DNA from: Muricea muricata
Taxonomy: Eukaryota; Cnidaria; Anthozoa; Malacalcyonacea; Plexauridae
Reading direction: 5' to 3'
Length of the DNA: 64,000 bases
Assembly: GCA_963855995.1 (NCBI GenBank)
Contig: OY979717.1
Location: 33,199,997 to 33,263,996 of the forward strand
Positions 25,346 to 37,651 of this stretch are shown piece by piece. The notes below the pieces were generated by a model. That model was not told the DNA's origin and made no database searches. It worked only from the letters and a program-made list of their open reading frames with translations. The translations under genes and the position numbers were made by a program. The stretch's first letter is position 1. The number at the start of each line of letters is the position of its first letter.

Positions 25346-28300
25346 GCCATTTTTCAGTATTTTAGGGGGTATTTCAAACAAGTGCTTTAGGAAATGTAAA
25401 CGTGGAGGTTTTCAGGCAAATTTTGTCAGTAACTCTAATTTGCTATTCTGATCAAAATAATGATGGTTTGGTTACTATTTAAGACATCAAGAAATTTGAG
25501 AAATTTTGCATGTCTGGACACAGGCAAAATGGCCATTTTTCAGTATTTTAGGGGGTATTTCAAAAAAGTGCTTTTGGCAATGTAAAAGTGGAGGTTTTAT
25601 GGCCAAAATTGGTCAGGAACTCTTGTTTGGTATTGTGATAAAAATATGCATGGTTTGGTTATTATTTGAGACCTCAAGAAATTTTAGAAATTTTGCATGT
25701 CTGGACACAGGCAAAATGGCCATTTTTTAGTTTTTTAGGGGGTATTTCAAAAAAGTGCTTTAGGCAATGTAAACGTGGAGGTTTTCAGGCCAAATTTGGT
25801 CAGTAACTCTAATTTGGTATTCTAATCAAAATAACGATGGTTTGGTTACTATTTTAGACCTCAAGAAATTTTAGAAATTTTGCATGTCCGGAGACGGGCA
25901 AAATGGCCATTTTTCAGTATTTTTTGGGGTATTTCAAAAAAGAGCTTTAGGCAATGTAAAAGTGGAGGTTTTATGGCCAAATTTGATCAGGAACTCTAAT
26001 TAGGTATTCTGATCAAAATAAGGATGGTTTGGTTACTATTTGAGACATCAAGAAATTTGAGAAATTTTGCATGTCCGGACACAGGCAAAATGGCCATTTT
26101 TTAGTATTTTAGGGGGTATTTCAAAAAAGTGCTTTAGGCAATGTAAACGTGGAGGTTTTCAGGCCAAACTTGGTCAGTAACTCTAATTTGGTATTCTAAT
26201 CAAAATAACGATGGTTTGGTTATTATTTGAGACCTCAAGAAATTTTAGAAATTTTGCATGTCCGGACACAGGCAAAATTGCCATTTTTCAGTATATTTTA
26301 GGGTATTTCAAAAAAGAGCAATAGGCAATGTAAAAGTGGAGCTTTTATAGCCAAAATTGGTCAGGAACTCTAATTTGGTATTCTGATCAAAATAAGCATG
26401 GTTTTGTTATTATTTGAGACATCAAGAAATTTGAGAAATTTTGCATGTCCGGACACAGGCAAAATTGCCATTTTTCAGTATTTTTTGGGGTATTTAAAAA
26501 AAGAGCTTTAGGCAATGTAAAAGTGGAGGAGGTTTTATGGCCAAATTTGATCAGGAACTCTAATTAGGTATTCTGATTAAAATAAGGATGGTTTGGTTAC
26601 TATTTGAGACATCAAGAAATTTGAGAAATTTTGCATGTCCGAACACAGGGAAAATGGCCATTTTTTAGTATTTTAGGGGGTATTTCAAAAAAGTGCTTTA
26701 GGCAATGTAAACGTGGAGGTTTTCAGGCCAAACTTGGTCAGTAACTCTAATTTGGTATTCTAATCAAAATAACGATGGTTTGGTTACTATTTCAGACCTC
26801 AAGAAATTTTAGAAATTTTGCATGTCTGGAGACGGGCAAAATGGCCATTTTTCAGTATTTTTTGGGGTATTTGAAAAAAGAGCTTTAGGCAATGTAAAAG
26901 TGGAGGTTTTATTCCCGAATTTGATCAGGAACTCTAATTAGGTATTCTTATCAAAATAAGGATGGTTTGGTTACTATTTGAGACATCAAGAAATTTGAGA
27001 AATTTTTCATGTCCGGACACAGGCAAAATGGCCATTTTTCAGTATTTTAGGGGGTATTTCAAAAAAGTGCTTTAGGAAATGTAAACGTGGAGGTTTTCAG
27101 GCCAAATTTTGTCAGTAACTCTAATTTGCTATTCTGATCAAAATAAGGATGGTTTGGTTACTATTTTAGACATCAAGAAATTTGAGAAATTTTGCATCTC
27201 CGGACACAGCAAAATGGGCATTTTTCAGTATTTTAGGGGGTATTTCAAAAAAGTTCTTTAGGCAATGTAAAAGCTGAGGTTTTTTAGCCAAATTTTTTCA
27301 GGAACTCAAATTTGGTATTCTGATCAAAATAAGCATGGTTTTGTTATTATTTGAGACATCAAGAAATTTTAGAAATTTTGCATGTCCGGACACAGGCAAA
27401 ATTGCCATTTTTCAGTATTTTAGGGGGTATTTAAAAAAAGAGCTTTAGGCAATGTAAAAGTGGAGGTTTTATGGCCAAATTTGATCAGGAACTCTAATTA
27501 GGTATTCTGATCAAAATAAGGATGGTTTGGTTACTATTTGAGACATCAAGAAATTTGAGAAATTTTGCATGTCCGGACACTGGCAAAATGGCCATTTTTT
27601 ACTATTTTAGGGAGTATTTCAAAAAAGTGCTTTAGGAAATGTAAACGTGGAGGTTTTCAGGCCAAATTTTGTCAGTAACTCTAATTTGCTATTCTGATAA
27701 AAATAAGGATGGTTTGGTTACTATTTGAGACATCAAGAAATTTGAGAAATTTTGCATGTCCGGACACAGGCAAACTGGCCATTTTTTAGTATTTTGGGGG
27801 GTATTTCAAAAAAGTGCTTTAGGCAATGTAAACGTTGAGGTTTTATGGCCAAATTTGGTCAGTAACTCTAATTTTTATTCTGATCAAAATAACGATGGTT
27901 TGGTTACTATTTGAGACATCAAGAAATTTGAGAAATTTTGCATCTCCGGACACAGCAAAATGGCCATTTTTCAGTATTTTAGGGGGTATTTCAAAAAAGT
28001 TCTTTAGGCAATGTAAAAGCTGAGGTTTTTTAGCCAAATTTTTTCAGGAACTCAAATTTGGTATTCTGATCAAAATAAGCATGGTTTTGTTATTATTTGA
28101 GACATCAAGAAATTTGAGAAATTTTGCATGTCCGGACACAGGCAAAATTGCCATTTTTCAGTATTTTAGGGGGTATTTCAAACAAGTGCTTTAGGAAATG
28201 TAAACGTGGAGGTTTTCAGGCAAATTTTGTCAGTAACTCTAATTTGCTATTCTGATCAAAATAATGATGGTTTGGTTACTATTTAAGACATCAAGAAATT

Positions 28301-31300
28301 TGAGAAATTTTGCATGTCTGGACACAGGCAAAATGGCCATTTTTCAGTATTTTAGGGGGTATTTCAAAAAAGTGCTTTTGGCAATGTAAAAGTGGAGGTT
28401 TTATGGCCAAAATTGGTCAGGAACTCTTGTTTGGTATTGTGATAAAAATATGCATGGTTTGGTTATTATTTGAGACCTCAAGAAATTTTAGAAATTTTGC
28501 ATGTCTGGACACAGGCAAAATGGCCATTTTTTAGTTTTTTAGGGGGTATTTCAAAAAAGTGCTTTAGGCAATGTAAACGTGGAGGTTTTCAGGCCAAATT
28601 TGGTCAGTAACTCTAATTTGGTATTCTAATCAAAATAACGATGGTTTGGTTACTATTTTAGACCTCAAGAAATTTTAGAAATTTTGCATGTCCGGAGACG
28701 GGCAAAATGGCCATTTTTCAGTATTTTTTGGGGTATTTCAAAAAAGAGCTTTAGGCAATGTAAAAGTGGAGGTTTTATGGCCAAATTTGATCAGGAACTC
28801 TAATTAGGTATTCTGATCAAAATAAGGATGGTTTGGTTACTATTTGAGACATCAAGAAATTTGAGAAATTTTGCATGTCCGGACACAGGCAAAATTGCCA
28901 TTTTTCAGTATTTTTTGGGGTATTTAAAAAAAGAGCTTTAGGCAATGTAAAAGTGGAGGAGGTTTTATGGCCAAATTTGATCAGGAACTCTAATTAGGTA
29001 TTCTGATTAAAATAAGGATGGTTTGGTTACTATTTGAGACATCAAGAAATTTGAGAAATTTTGCATGTCCGAACACAGGGAAAATGGCCATTTTTTAGTA
29101 TTTTAGGGGGTATTTCAAAAAAGTGCTTTAGGCAATGTAAACGTGGAGGTTTTCAGGCCAAACTTGGTCAGTAACTCTAATTTGGTATTCTAATCAAAAT
29201 AACGATGGTTTGGTTACTATTTCAGACCTCAAGAAATTTTAGAAATTTTGCATGTCCGGAGACGGGCAAAATGGCCATTTTTCAGTATTTTTTGGGGTAT
29301 TTGAAAAAAGAGCTTTAGGCAATGTAAAAGTGGAGGTTTTATTCCCGAATTTGATCAGGAACTCTAATTAGGTATTCTTATCAAAATAAGGATGGTTTGG
29401 TTACTATTTGAGACATCAAGAAATTTGAGAAATTTTTCATGTCCGGACACAGGCAAAATGGCCATTTTTCAGTATTTTAGGGGGTATTTCAAAAAAGTGC
29501 TTTAGGAAATGTAAACGTGGAGGTTTTCAGGCCAAATTTTGTCAGTAACTCTAATTTGCTATTCTGATCAAAATAAGGATGGTTTGGTTACTATTTTAGA
29601 CATCAAGAAATTTGAGAAATTTTGCATCTCCAGACACAGCAAAATGGCCATTTTTCAGTATTTTAGGGGGTATTTCAAAAAAGTTCTTTAGGCAATGTAA
29701 AAGCTGAGGTTTTTTAGGCAAATTTTTTCAGGAACTCAAATTTGGTATTCTGATCAAAATAAGCATGGTTTTGTTATTATTTGAGACATCAAGAAATTTT
29801 AGAAATTTTGCATGTCCGGACACAGGCAAAATTGCCATTTTTCAGTATTTTAGGGGGTATTTAAAAAAAGAGCTTTAGGCAATGTAAAAGTGGAGGTTTT
29901 ATGGCCAAATTTGATCAGGAACTCTAATTAGGTATTCTGATCAAAATAAGGATGGTTTGGTTACTATTTGAGACATCAAGAAATTTGAGAAATTTTGCAT
30001 GTCCGGACACTGGCAAAATGGCCATTTTTTACTATTTTAGGGGGTATTTCAAAAAAGTGCTTTAGGAAATGTAAACGTGGAGGTTTTCAGGCCAAATTTT
30101 GTCAGTAACTCTAATTTGCTATTCTGATAAAAATAAGGATGGTTTGGTTACTATTTGAGACATCAAGAAATTTGAGAAATTTTGCATGTCCGGACACAGG
30201 CAAACTGGCCATTTTTTAGTATTTTGGGGGGTATTTCAAAAAAGTGCTTTAGGCAATGTAAACGTTGAGGTTTTATGGCCAAATTTGGTCAGTAACTCTA
30301 ATTTTTATTCTGATCAAAATAACGATGGTTTGGTTACTATTTGAGACATCAAGAAATTTGAGAAATTTTGCATCTCCGGACACAGCAAAATGGCCATTTT
30401 TCAGTATTTTAGGGGGTATTTCAAAAAAGTTCTTTAGGCAATGTAAAAGCTGAGGTTTTTTAGCCAAATTTTTTCAGGAACTCAAATTTGGTATTCTGAT
30501 CAAAATAAGCATGGTTTTGTTATTATTTGAGACATCAAGAAATTTGAGAAATTTTGCATGTCCGGACACAGGCAAAATGGCCATTTTTCAGTATTTTAGG
30601 GGGTATTTCAAACAAGTGCTTTAGGAAATGTAAACGTGGAGGTTTTCAGGCAAATTTTGTCAGTAACTCTAATTTGCTATTCTGATCAAAATAATGATGG
30701 TTTGGTTACTATTTAAGACATCAAGAAATTTGAGAAATTTTGCATGTCTGGACACAGGCAAAATGGCCATTTTTCAGTATTTTAGGGGGTATTTCAAAAA
30801 AGTGCTTTAGGAAATGTAAACGTGGAGGTTTTCAGGCCAAATTTGGTCAGTAACTCTAATTTTTATTCTGATCAAAATAAGGATGGTTTGGTTACTATTT
30901 GAGACATCAAGAAATTTGAGAAATTTTGCATCTCCGGACACAGCAAAATGGCCATTTTTCAGTATTTTAGGGGGTATTTCAAAAAAGTGCTTTAGGCAAT
31001 GTAAAAGCTGAGGTTTTTTAGCCAAATTTTTTCAGGAACTCAAATTTGGTATTCTGATCAAAATAAGCATGGTTTTGTTATTATTTGAGACATCAAGAAA
31101 TTTTAGAAATTTTGCATGTCCGGACACAGGCAAAATTGCCATTTTTCAGTATTTTAGGGGGTATTTAAAAAAAGAGCTTTAGGCAATGTAAAAGTGGAGG
31201 TTTTATGGCCAAATTTGATCAGGAACTCTAATTAGGTATTCTGATCAAAATAAGGATGGTTTGGTTACTATTTGAGACATCAAGAAATTTGAGAAATTTT

Positions 31301-34300
31301 GCATGTCCGGACACTGGCAAAATGGCCATTTTTTACTATTTTAGGGAGTATTTCAAAAAAGTGCTTTAGGAAATGTAAACGTGGAGGTTTTCAGGCCAAT
31401 TTTTGTCAGTAACTCTAATTTGCTATTCTGATAAAAATAAGGATGGTTTGGTTACTATTTGAGACATCAAGAAATTTGAGAAATTTTGCATGTCCGGACA
31501 CAGGCAAACTGGCCATTTTTTAGTATTTTGGGGGGTATTTCAAAAAAGTGCTTTAGGCAATGTAAACGTTGAGGTTTTATGGCCAAATTTGGTCAGTAAC
31601 TCTAATTTTTATTCTGATCAAAATAACGATGGTTTGGTTACTATTTGAGACATCAAGAAATTTGAGAAATTTTGCATCTCCGGACACAGCAAAATGGCCA
31701 TTTTTCAGTATTTTAGGGGGTATTTCAAAAAAGTTCTTTAGGCAATGTAAAAGCTGAGGTTTTTTAGCCAAATTTTTTCAGGAACTCAAATTTGGTATTC
31801 TGATCAAAATAAGCATGGTTTTGTTATTATTTGAGACATCAAGAAATTTGAGAAATTTTGCATGTACGGACACAGGCAAAATGGCCATTTTTCAGTATTT
31901 TAGGGGGTATTTCAAACAAGTGCTTTAGGAAATGTAAACGTGGAGGTTTTCAGGCAAATTTTGTCAGTAACTCTAATTTGCTATTCTGATCAAAATAATG
32001 ATGGTTTGGTTACTATTTAAGACATCAAGAAATTTGAGAAATTTTGCATGTCTGGACACATTCAAAATGGCCATTTTTCAGTATTTTAGGGGGTATTTCA
32101 AAAAAGTGCTTTTGGCAATGTAAAAGTGGAGGTTTTATGGCCAAAATTGGTCAGGAACTCTTGTTTGGTATTCTGATCAAAATAAGGATGGTTTGGTTAC
32201 TATTTGAGACATCAAGAAATTTGAGAAATTTTGCATGTCCGGACACAGGCAAAATGGCCATTTTTTAGTATTTTAGGGGGTATTTCAAAAAAGTGCTTTA
32301 GGCAATGTAAACGTGGAGGTTTTCAGGCCAAACTTGGTCAGTAACTCTAATTTGGTATTCTAATCAAAATAACGATGGTTTGGTTAATATTTGAGACCTC
32401 AAGAAATTTTAGAAATTTTGCATGTCCGGACACAGGCAAAATTGCCATTTTTCAGTATATTTTAGGGTATTTCAAAAAAGAGCAATAGGCAATGTAAAAG
32501 TGGAGCTTTTATAGCCAAAATTGGTCAGGAACTCTAATTTGGTATTCTGATCAAAATAAGCATGGTTTTGTTATTATTTGAGACATCAAGAAATTTGAGA
32601 AATTTTGCATGTCCGGACACAGGCAAAATTGCCATTTTTCAGTATTTTTTGGGGTATTTAAAAAAAGAGCTTTAGGCAATGTAAAAGTGGAGGAGGTTTT
32701 ATGGCCAAATTTGATCAGGAACTCTAATTAGGTATTCTGATTAAAATAAGGATGGTTTGGTTACTATTTGAGACATCAAGAAATTTGAGAAATTTTGCAT
32801 GTCCGAACACAGGGAAAATGGCCATTTTTTAGTATTTTAGGGGGTATTTCAAAAAAGTGCTTTAGGCAATGTAAACGTGGAGGTTTTCAGGCCAAACTTG
32901 GTCAGTAACTCTAATTTGGTATTCTAATCAAAATAACGATGGTTTGGTTACTATTTCAGACCTCAAGAAATTTTAGAAATTTTGCATGTCCGGAGACGGG
33001 CAAAATGGCCATTTTTCAGTATTTTTTGGGGTATTTGAAAAAAGAGCTTTAGGCAATGTAAAAGTGGAGGTTTTATTCCCGAATTTGATCAGGAACTCTA
33101 ATTAGGTATTCTTATCAAAATAAGGATGGTTTGGTTACTATTTGAGACATCAAGAAATTTGAGAAATTTTTCATGTCCGGACACAGGCAAAATGGCCATT
33201 TTTCAGTATTTTAGGGGGTATTTCAAAAAAGTGCTTTAGGAAATGTAAACGTGGAGGTTTTCAGGCCAAATTTTGTCAGTAACTCTAATTTGCTATTCTG
33301 ATCAAAATAAGGATGGTTTGGTTACTATTTTAGACATCAAGAAATTTGAGAAATTTTGCATCTCCGGACACAGCAAAATGGCCATTTTTCAGTATTTTAG
33401 GGGGTATTTCAAAAAAGTTCTTTAGGCAATGTAAAAGCTGAGGTTTTTTAGGCAAATTTTTTCAGGAACTCAAATTTGGTATTCTGATCAAAATAAGCAT
33501 GGTTTTGTTATTATTTGAGACATCAAGAAATTTTAGAAATTTTGCATGTCCGGACACAGGCAAAATTGCCATTTTTCAGTATTTTAGGGGGTATTTAAAA
33601 AAAGAGCTTTAGGCAATGTAAAAGTGGAGGTTTTATGGCCAAATTTGATCAGGAACTCTAATTAGGTATTCTGATCAAAATAAGGATGGTTTGGTTACTA
33701 TTTGAGACATCAAGAAATTTGAGAAATTTTGCATGTCCGGACACTGGCAAAATGGCCATTTTTTACTATTTTAGGGGGTATTTCAAAAAAGTGCTTTAGG
33801 AAATGTAAACGTGGAGGTTTTCAGGCCAAATTTTGTCAGTAACTCTAATTTGCTATTCTGATAAAAATAAGGATGGTTTGGTTACTATTTGAGACATCAA
33901 GAAATTTGAGAAATTTTGCATGTCCGGACACAGGCAAACTGGCCATTTTTTAGTATTTTGGGGGGTATTTCAAAAAAGTGCTTTAGGCAATGTAAACGTT
34001 GAGGTTTTATGGCCAAATTTGGTCAGTAACTCTAATTTTTATTCTGATCAAAATAACGATGGTTTGGTTACTATTTGAGACATCAAGAAATTTGAGAAAT
34101 TTTGCATCTCCGGACACAGCAAAATGGCCATTTTTCAGTATTTTAGGGGGTATTTCAAAAAAGTTCTTTAGGCAATGTAAAAGCTGAGGTTTTTTAGCCA
34201 AATTTTTTCAGGAACTCAAATTTGGTATTCTGATCAAAATAAGCATGGTTTTGTTATTATTTGAGACATCAAGAAATTTGAGAAATTTTGCATGTCCGGA

Positions 34301-34781
34301 CACAGGCAAAATGGCCATTTTTCAGTATTTTAGGGGGTATTTCAAACAAGTGCTTTAGGAAATGTAAACGTGGAGGTTTTCAGGCAAATTTTGTCAGTAA
34401 CTCTAATTTGCTATTCTGATCAAAATAATGATGGTTTGGTTACTATTTAAGACATCAAGAAATTTGAGAAATTTTGCATGTCTGGACACAGGCAAAATGG
34501 CCATTTTTCAGTATTTTAGGGGGTATTTCAAAAAAGTGCTTTAGGAAATGTAAACGTGGAGGTTTTCAGGCCAAATTTGGTCAGTAACTCTAATTTTTAT
34601 TCTGATCAAAATAACGATGGTTTGGTTACTATTTGAGACATCAAGAAATTTGAGAAATTTTGCATCTCCGGACACAGCAAAATGGCCATTTTTCAGTATT
34701 TTAGGGGGTATTTCAAAAAAGTTCTTTAGGCAATGTAAAAGCTGAGGTTTTTTAGCCAAATTTTTTCAGGAACTCAAATTT
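25346..34781 (+). repeat. Mosaic region of interleaved 13-, 15- and 20-mer repeats
   Basis: Several offsets hold over different stretches. Offset 2,804 (15 monomers) joins 25,003-26,090 to 27,807-28,894. Offset 2,430 (13 monomers) joins 26,461-28,378 to 28,891-30,808. Offset 3,734 (20 monomers) joins 27,140-28,430 to 30,874-32,164 and 28,861-31,065 to 32,595-34,799. Between 32,165 and 32,594 the sequence instead follows 26,0xx-26,430 at offset 6,164 (33 monomers). The overlapping periods mean that no single HOR unit describes this region. It looks like the product of successive unequal exchanges. It also resembles 22.1-22.87 kb at offset 3,360 (25,506-26,232). Confidence 0.82.
27807..28894 (+). 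repeat. 15-mer-spaced duplicate of 25,003-26,090
   Basis: At offset 2,804 this stretch repeats 25,003-26,090, including 'cacagcaaaatgg', 'tttcaaacaag' near 28,175 and 'aataatgatgg' near 28,260. The match ends where 28,894 reads 'attgccatttttcag' and the earlier copy reads 'atggccattttttag'. From there the sequence follows 26,461 onward at offset 2,430. Confidence 0.82.
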
Positions 34782-34799
34782 GGTATTCTGATCAAAATA
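30874..34799 (+). repeat. Second copy of a 3,734-bp 20-mer, with an internal replaced patch
   Basis: This stretch matches 27,140-31,065 at offset 3,734 except for a patch at about 32,165-32,594, where other subtypes of equal total length are present. The patch carries 'gagcttttatagcc', a signature shared with 26,340. The equal-length replacement of about two monomers resembles gene conversion or a double exchange. Small private changes include 'catgtacgg' at 31,861 and 'cacattcaaaatgg' near 32,056. Confidence 0.8.
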
Positions 34800-34890
34800 A
34801 GGATGGTTTGGTTACTATTTGAGACATCAAGAAATTTGAGAAATTTTGCATGTCCGGACACTGGCAAAATGGCCATTTTTTACTATTTTA
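34741..34890 (+). other. Hybrid monomer junction at the left edge of the 29,147-offset copy
   Basis: The unit starts as the 'tttagccaaattttttcagg' subtype, which elsewhere continues 'ataagcatggttttgttatt'. Here it instead continues 'ataaggatggtttggttact' and then 'cactggcaaaatgg', the subtype found at 5,635 onward. The switch lies within the shared 'tattctgatcaaaataa'. Confidence 0.8.
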
Positions 34891-37651
34891 GGGGGTATTT
34901 CAAAAAAGTGCTTTAGGAAATGTAAACGTGGAGGTTTTCAGGCCAAATTTTGTCAGTAACTCTAATTTGCTATTCTGATAAAAATAAGGATGGTTTGGTT
35001 ACTATTTGAGACATCAAGAAATTTGAGAAATTTTGCATGTCCGGACACAGGCAAACTGGCCATTTTTTAGTATTTTGGGGGGTATTTCAAAAAAGTGCTT
35101 TAGGCAATGTAAACGTTGAGGTTTTATGGCCAAATTTGGTCAGTAACTCTAATTTTTATTCTGATCAAAATAACGATGGTTTGGTTACTATTTGAGACAT
35201 CAAGAAATTTGAGAAATTTTGCATCTCCGGACACAGCAAAATGGCCATTTTTCAGTATCTTAGGGGGTATTTCAAAAAAGTTCTTTAGGCAATGTAAAAG
35301 CTGAGGTTTTTTAGCCAAATTTTTTCAGGAACTCAAATTTGGTATTCTGATCAAAATAAGCATGGTTTTGTTATTATTTGAGACATCAAGAAATTTGAGA
35401 AATTTTGCATGTCCGGACACAGGCAAAATGGCCATTTTTCAGTATTTTAGGGGGTATTTCAAAAAAGTGCTTTAGGAAATGTAAACGTGGAGGTTTTCAG
35501 GCCAAATTTTGTCACTAACTCTAATTTGCTATTCTGATAAAAATAAGGATGGTTTGGTTACTATTTGAGAGATCAAGAAATTTGAGAAATTTTGCATGTC
35601 TGGAAACAGGCAAACTGGCCATTTTTTAGTATTTTGGGGGGTATTTCAAAAAAGTGCTTTAGGAAATGTAAACGTTGAGGTTTTATGGCCAAATTTGGTC
35701 AGTAACTCTAATTTTTATTCTGATCAAAATAACGATGGTTTGGTTACTATTTGAGACATCAAGAAATTTGAGAAATTTTGCATCTCCAGACACAGCAAAA
35801 TGGCCATTTTTCAGTATTTTAGGGGGTATTTCAAAAAAGTTCTTTAGGCAATGTAAAAGCTGAGGTTTTTTAGCCAAATTTTTTCAGGAACTCAAATTTG
35901 GTATTCTGATCAAAATAAGCATGGTTTTGTTATTATTTGAGACATCAAGAAATTTGAGAAATTTTGCATGTCCGGACACAGGCAAAATGGCCATTTTTCA
36001 GTATTTTAGGGGGTATTTCAAAAAAGTGCTTTAGGAAATGTAAACGTGGAGGTTTTCAGGCCAAATTTTGTCAGTAACTCTAATTTGCTATTCTGATCAA
36101 AATAAGGATGGTTTGGTTACTATTTAAGACATCAAGAAATTTGAGAAATTTTGCATGTCTGGACACAGGCAAAATGGCCATTTTTCAGTATTTTAGGGGG
36201 TATTTCAAAAAAGTGCTTTTGGCAATGTAAAAGTGGAGGTTTTATGGCCAAAATTGGTCAGGAACTCTTGTTTGGTATTGTGATAAAAATATGCATGGTT
36301 TGGTTATTATTTGAGACCTCAAGAAATTTTAGAAATTTTGCATGTCCGGACACAGGCAAAATTGCCATTTTTCAGTATATTTTAGGGTATTTCAAAAAAG
36401 AGCAATAGGCAATGTAAAAGTGGAGGTTTTATGGCCAAAATTGGTCAAAAACTCTAATTTGGTATTCTGATCAAAATAAGCATGGTTTTGTTATTATTTG
36501 AGACATCAAGAAATTTGAGAAATTTTGCATGTCCGGACACAGGCAAAATGGCCATTTTTCAGTATTTTTTAGGGTATTTAAAAAAAGGGCTTTAGCCAAT
36601 GTAAAAGTGGAGGTTTTATGGCCAAATTTGATCAGGAACTCTAATTAGGTATTCTGATCAAAATAAGGATGGTTTGGTTACTATTTGAGACATCGAGAAA
36701 TTTGAGAAATTTTGCATGTCCGGACACTGGCAAAATGGCCATTTTTTACTATTTTAGGGGGTATTTCAAAAAAGTGCTTTAGGAAATGTAAATGTGGAGG
36801 TTTTCAGGCCAAATTTTGTCAGTAACTCTAATTTGCTATTCTGATAAAAATAACGATGGTTTGGTTACTATTTCAGACCTCAAGAAATTTTAGAAATTTT
36901 GCATGTCCGGAGACGGGCAAAATGGCCATTTTTCAGTATTTTTTGGGGTATTTGAAAAAAGAGCTTTAGGCAATGTAAAAGTGGAGGTTTTATTCCCGAA
37001 TTTGATCAGGAACTCTAATTAGGTATTCTTATCAAAATAAGGATGGTTTGGTTACTATTTAAAACATCAAGAAATTTAAGAAATTTTTCATGTCCGGACA
37101 CAGGCAAAATGGCCATTTTTCAGTATATTTTATTGTATTTCAAAAAAGAGCAATAGGCAATGTAAAAGTGGAGGTTTTATGGCCAAAATTGGTCAGGAAC
37201 TCTAATTTGGTATTCTGATCAAAATAAGCATGGTTTTGTTATTATTTGAGACATCAAGAAATTTGAGAAATTTTGCATGTCCGGACACAGGCAAAATTGC
37301 CATTTTTCAGTATTTTTTGGGGTATTTAAAAAAAGAGCTTTAGGCAATGTAAAAGTGGAGGAGGTTTTATGGCCAAATTTGATCAGGAACTCTAATTAGG
37401 TATTCTGATTAAAATAAGGATGGTTTGGTTACTATTTGAGACATCAAGAAATGTGAGAAATTTTGCATGTCCGAACACAGGGAAAATGGCCATTTTTTAG
37501 TATTTTAGGGGGTATTTCAAAAAAGTGCTTTAGGCAATGTAAACGTGGAGGTTTTCAGGCCAAACTTGGTCAGTAACTCTAATTTGGTATTCTAATCAAA
37601 ATAACGATGGTTTGGTTACTATTTCAGACCTCAAGAAATTTTAGAAATTTT
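34782..37651 (+). repeat. Copy of 5,635-8,504 (offset 29,147)
   Basis: The offset of 29,147 bp equals 156 monomers. Landmarks 5,969, 6,528 and 7,004 map to 35,116, 35,675 and 36,151. The 'cagtatctta' variant of 6,112 is also present near 35,258, whereas the tandem copy at 15,643 lacks it. The parental sequence therefore resembled copy 1 at this site. The match begins inside a hybrid monomer at about 34,782-34,800. Confidence 0.88.
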
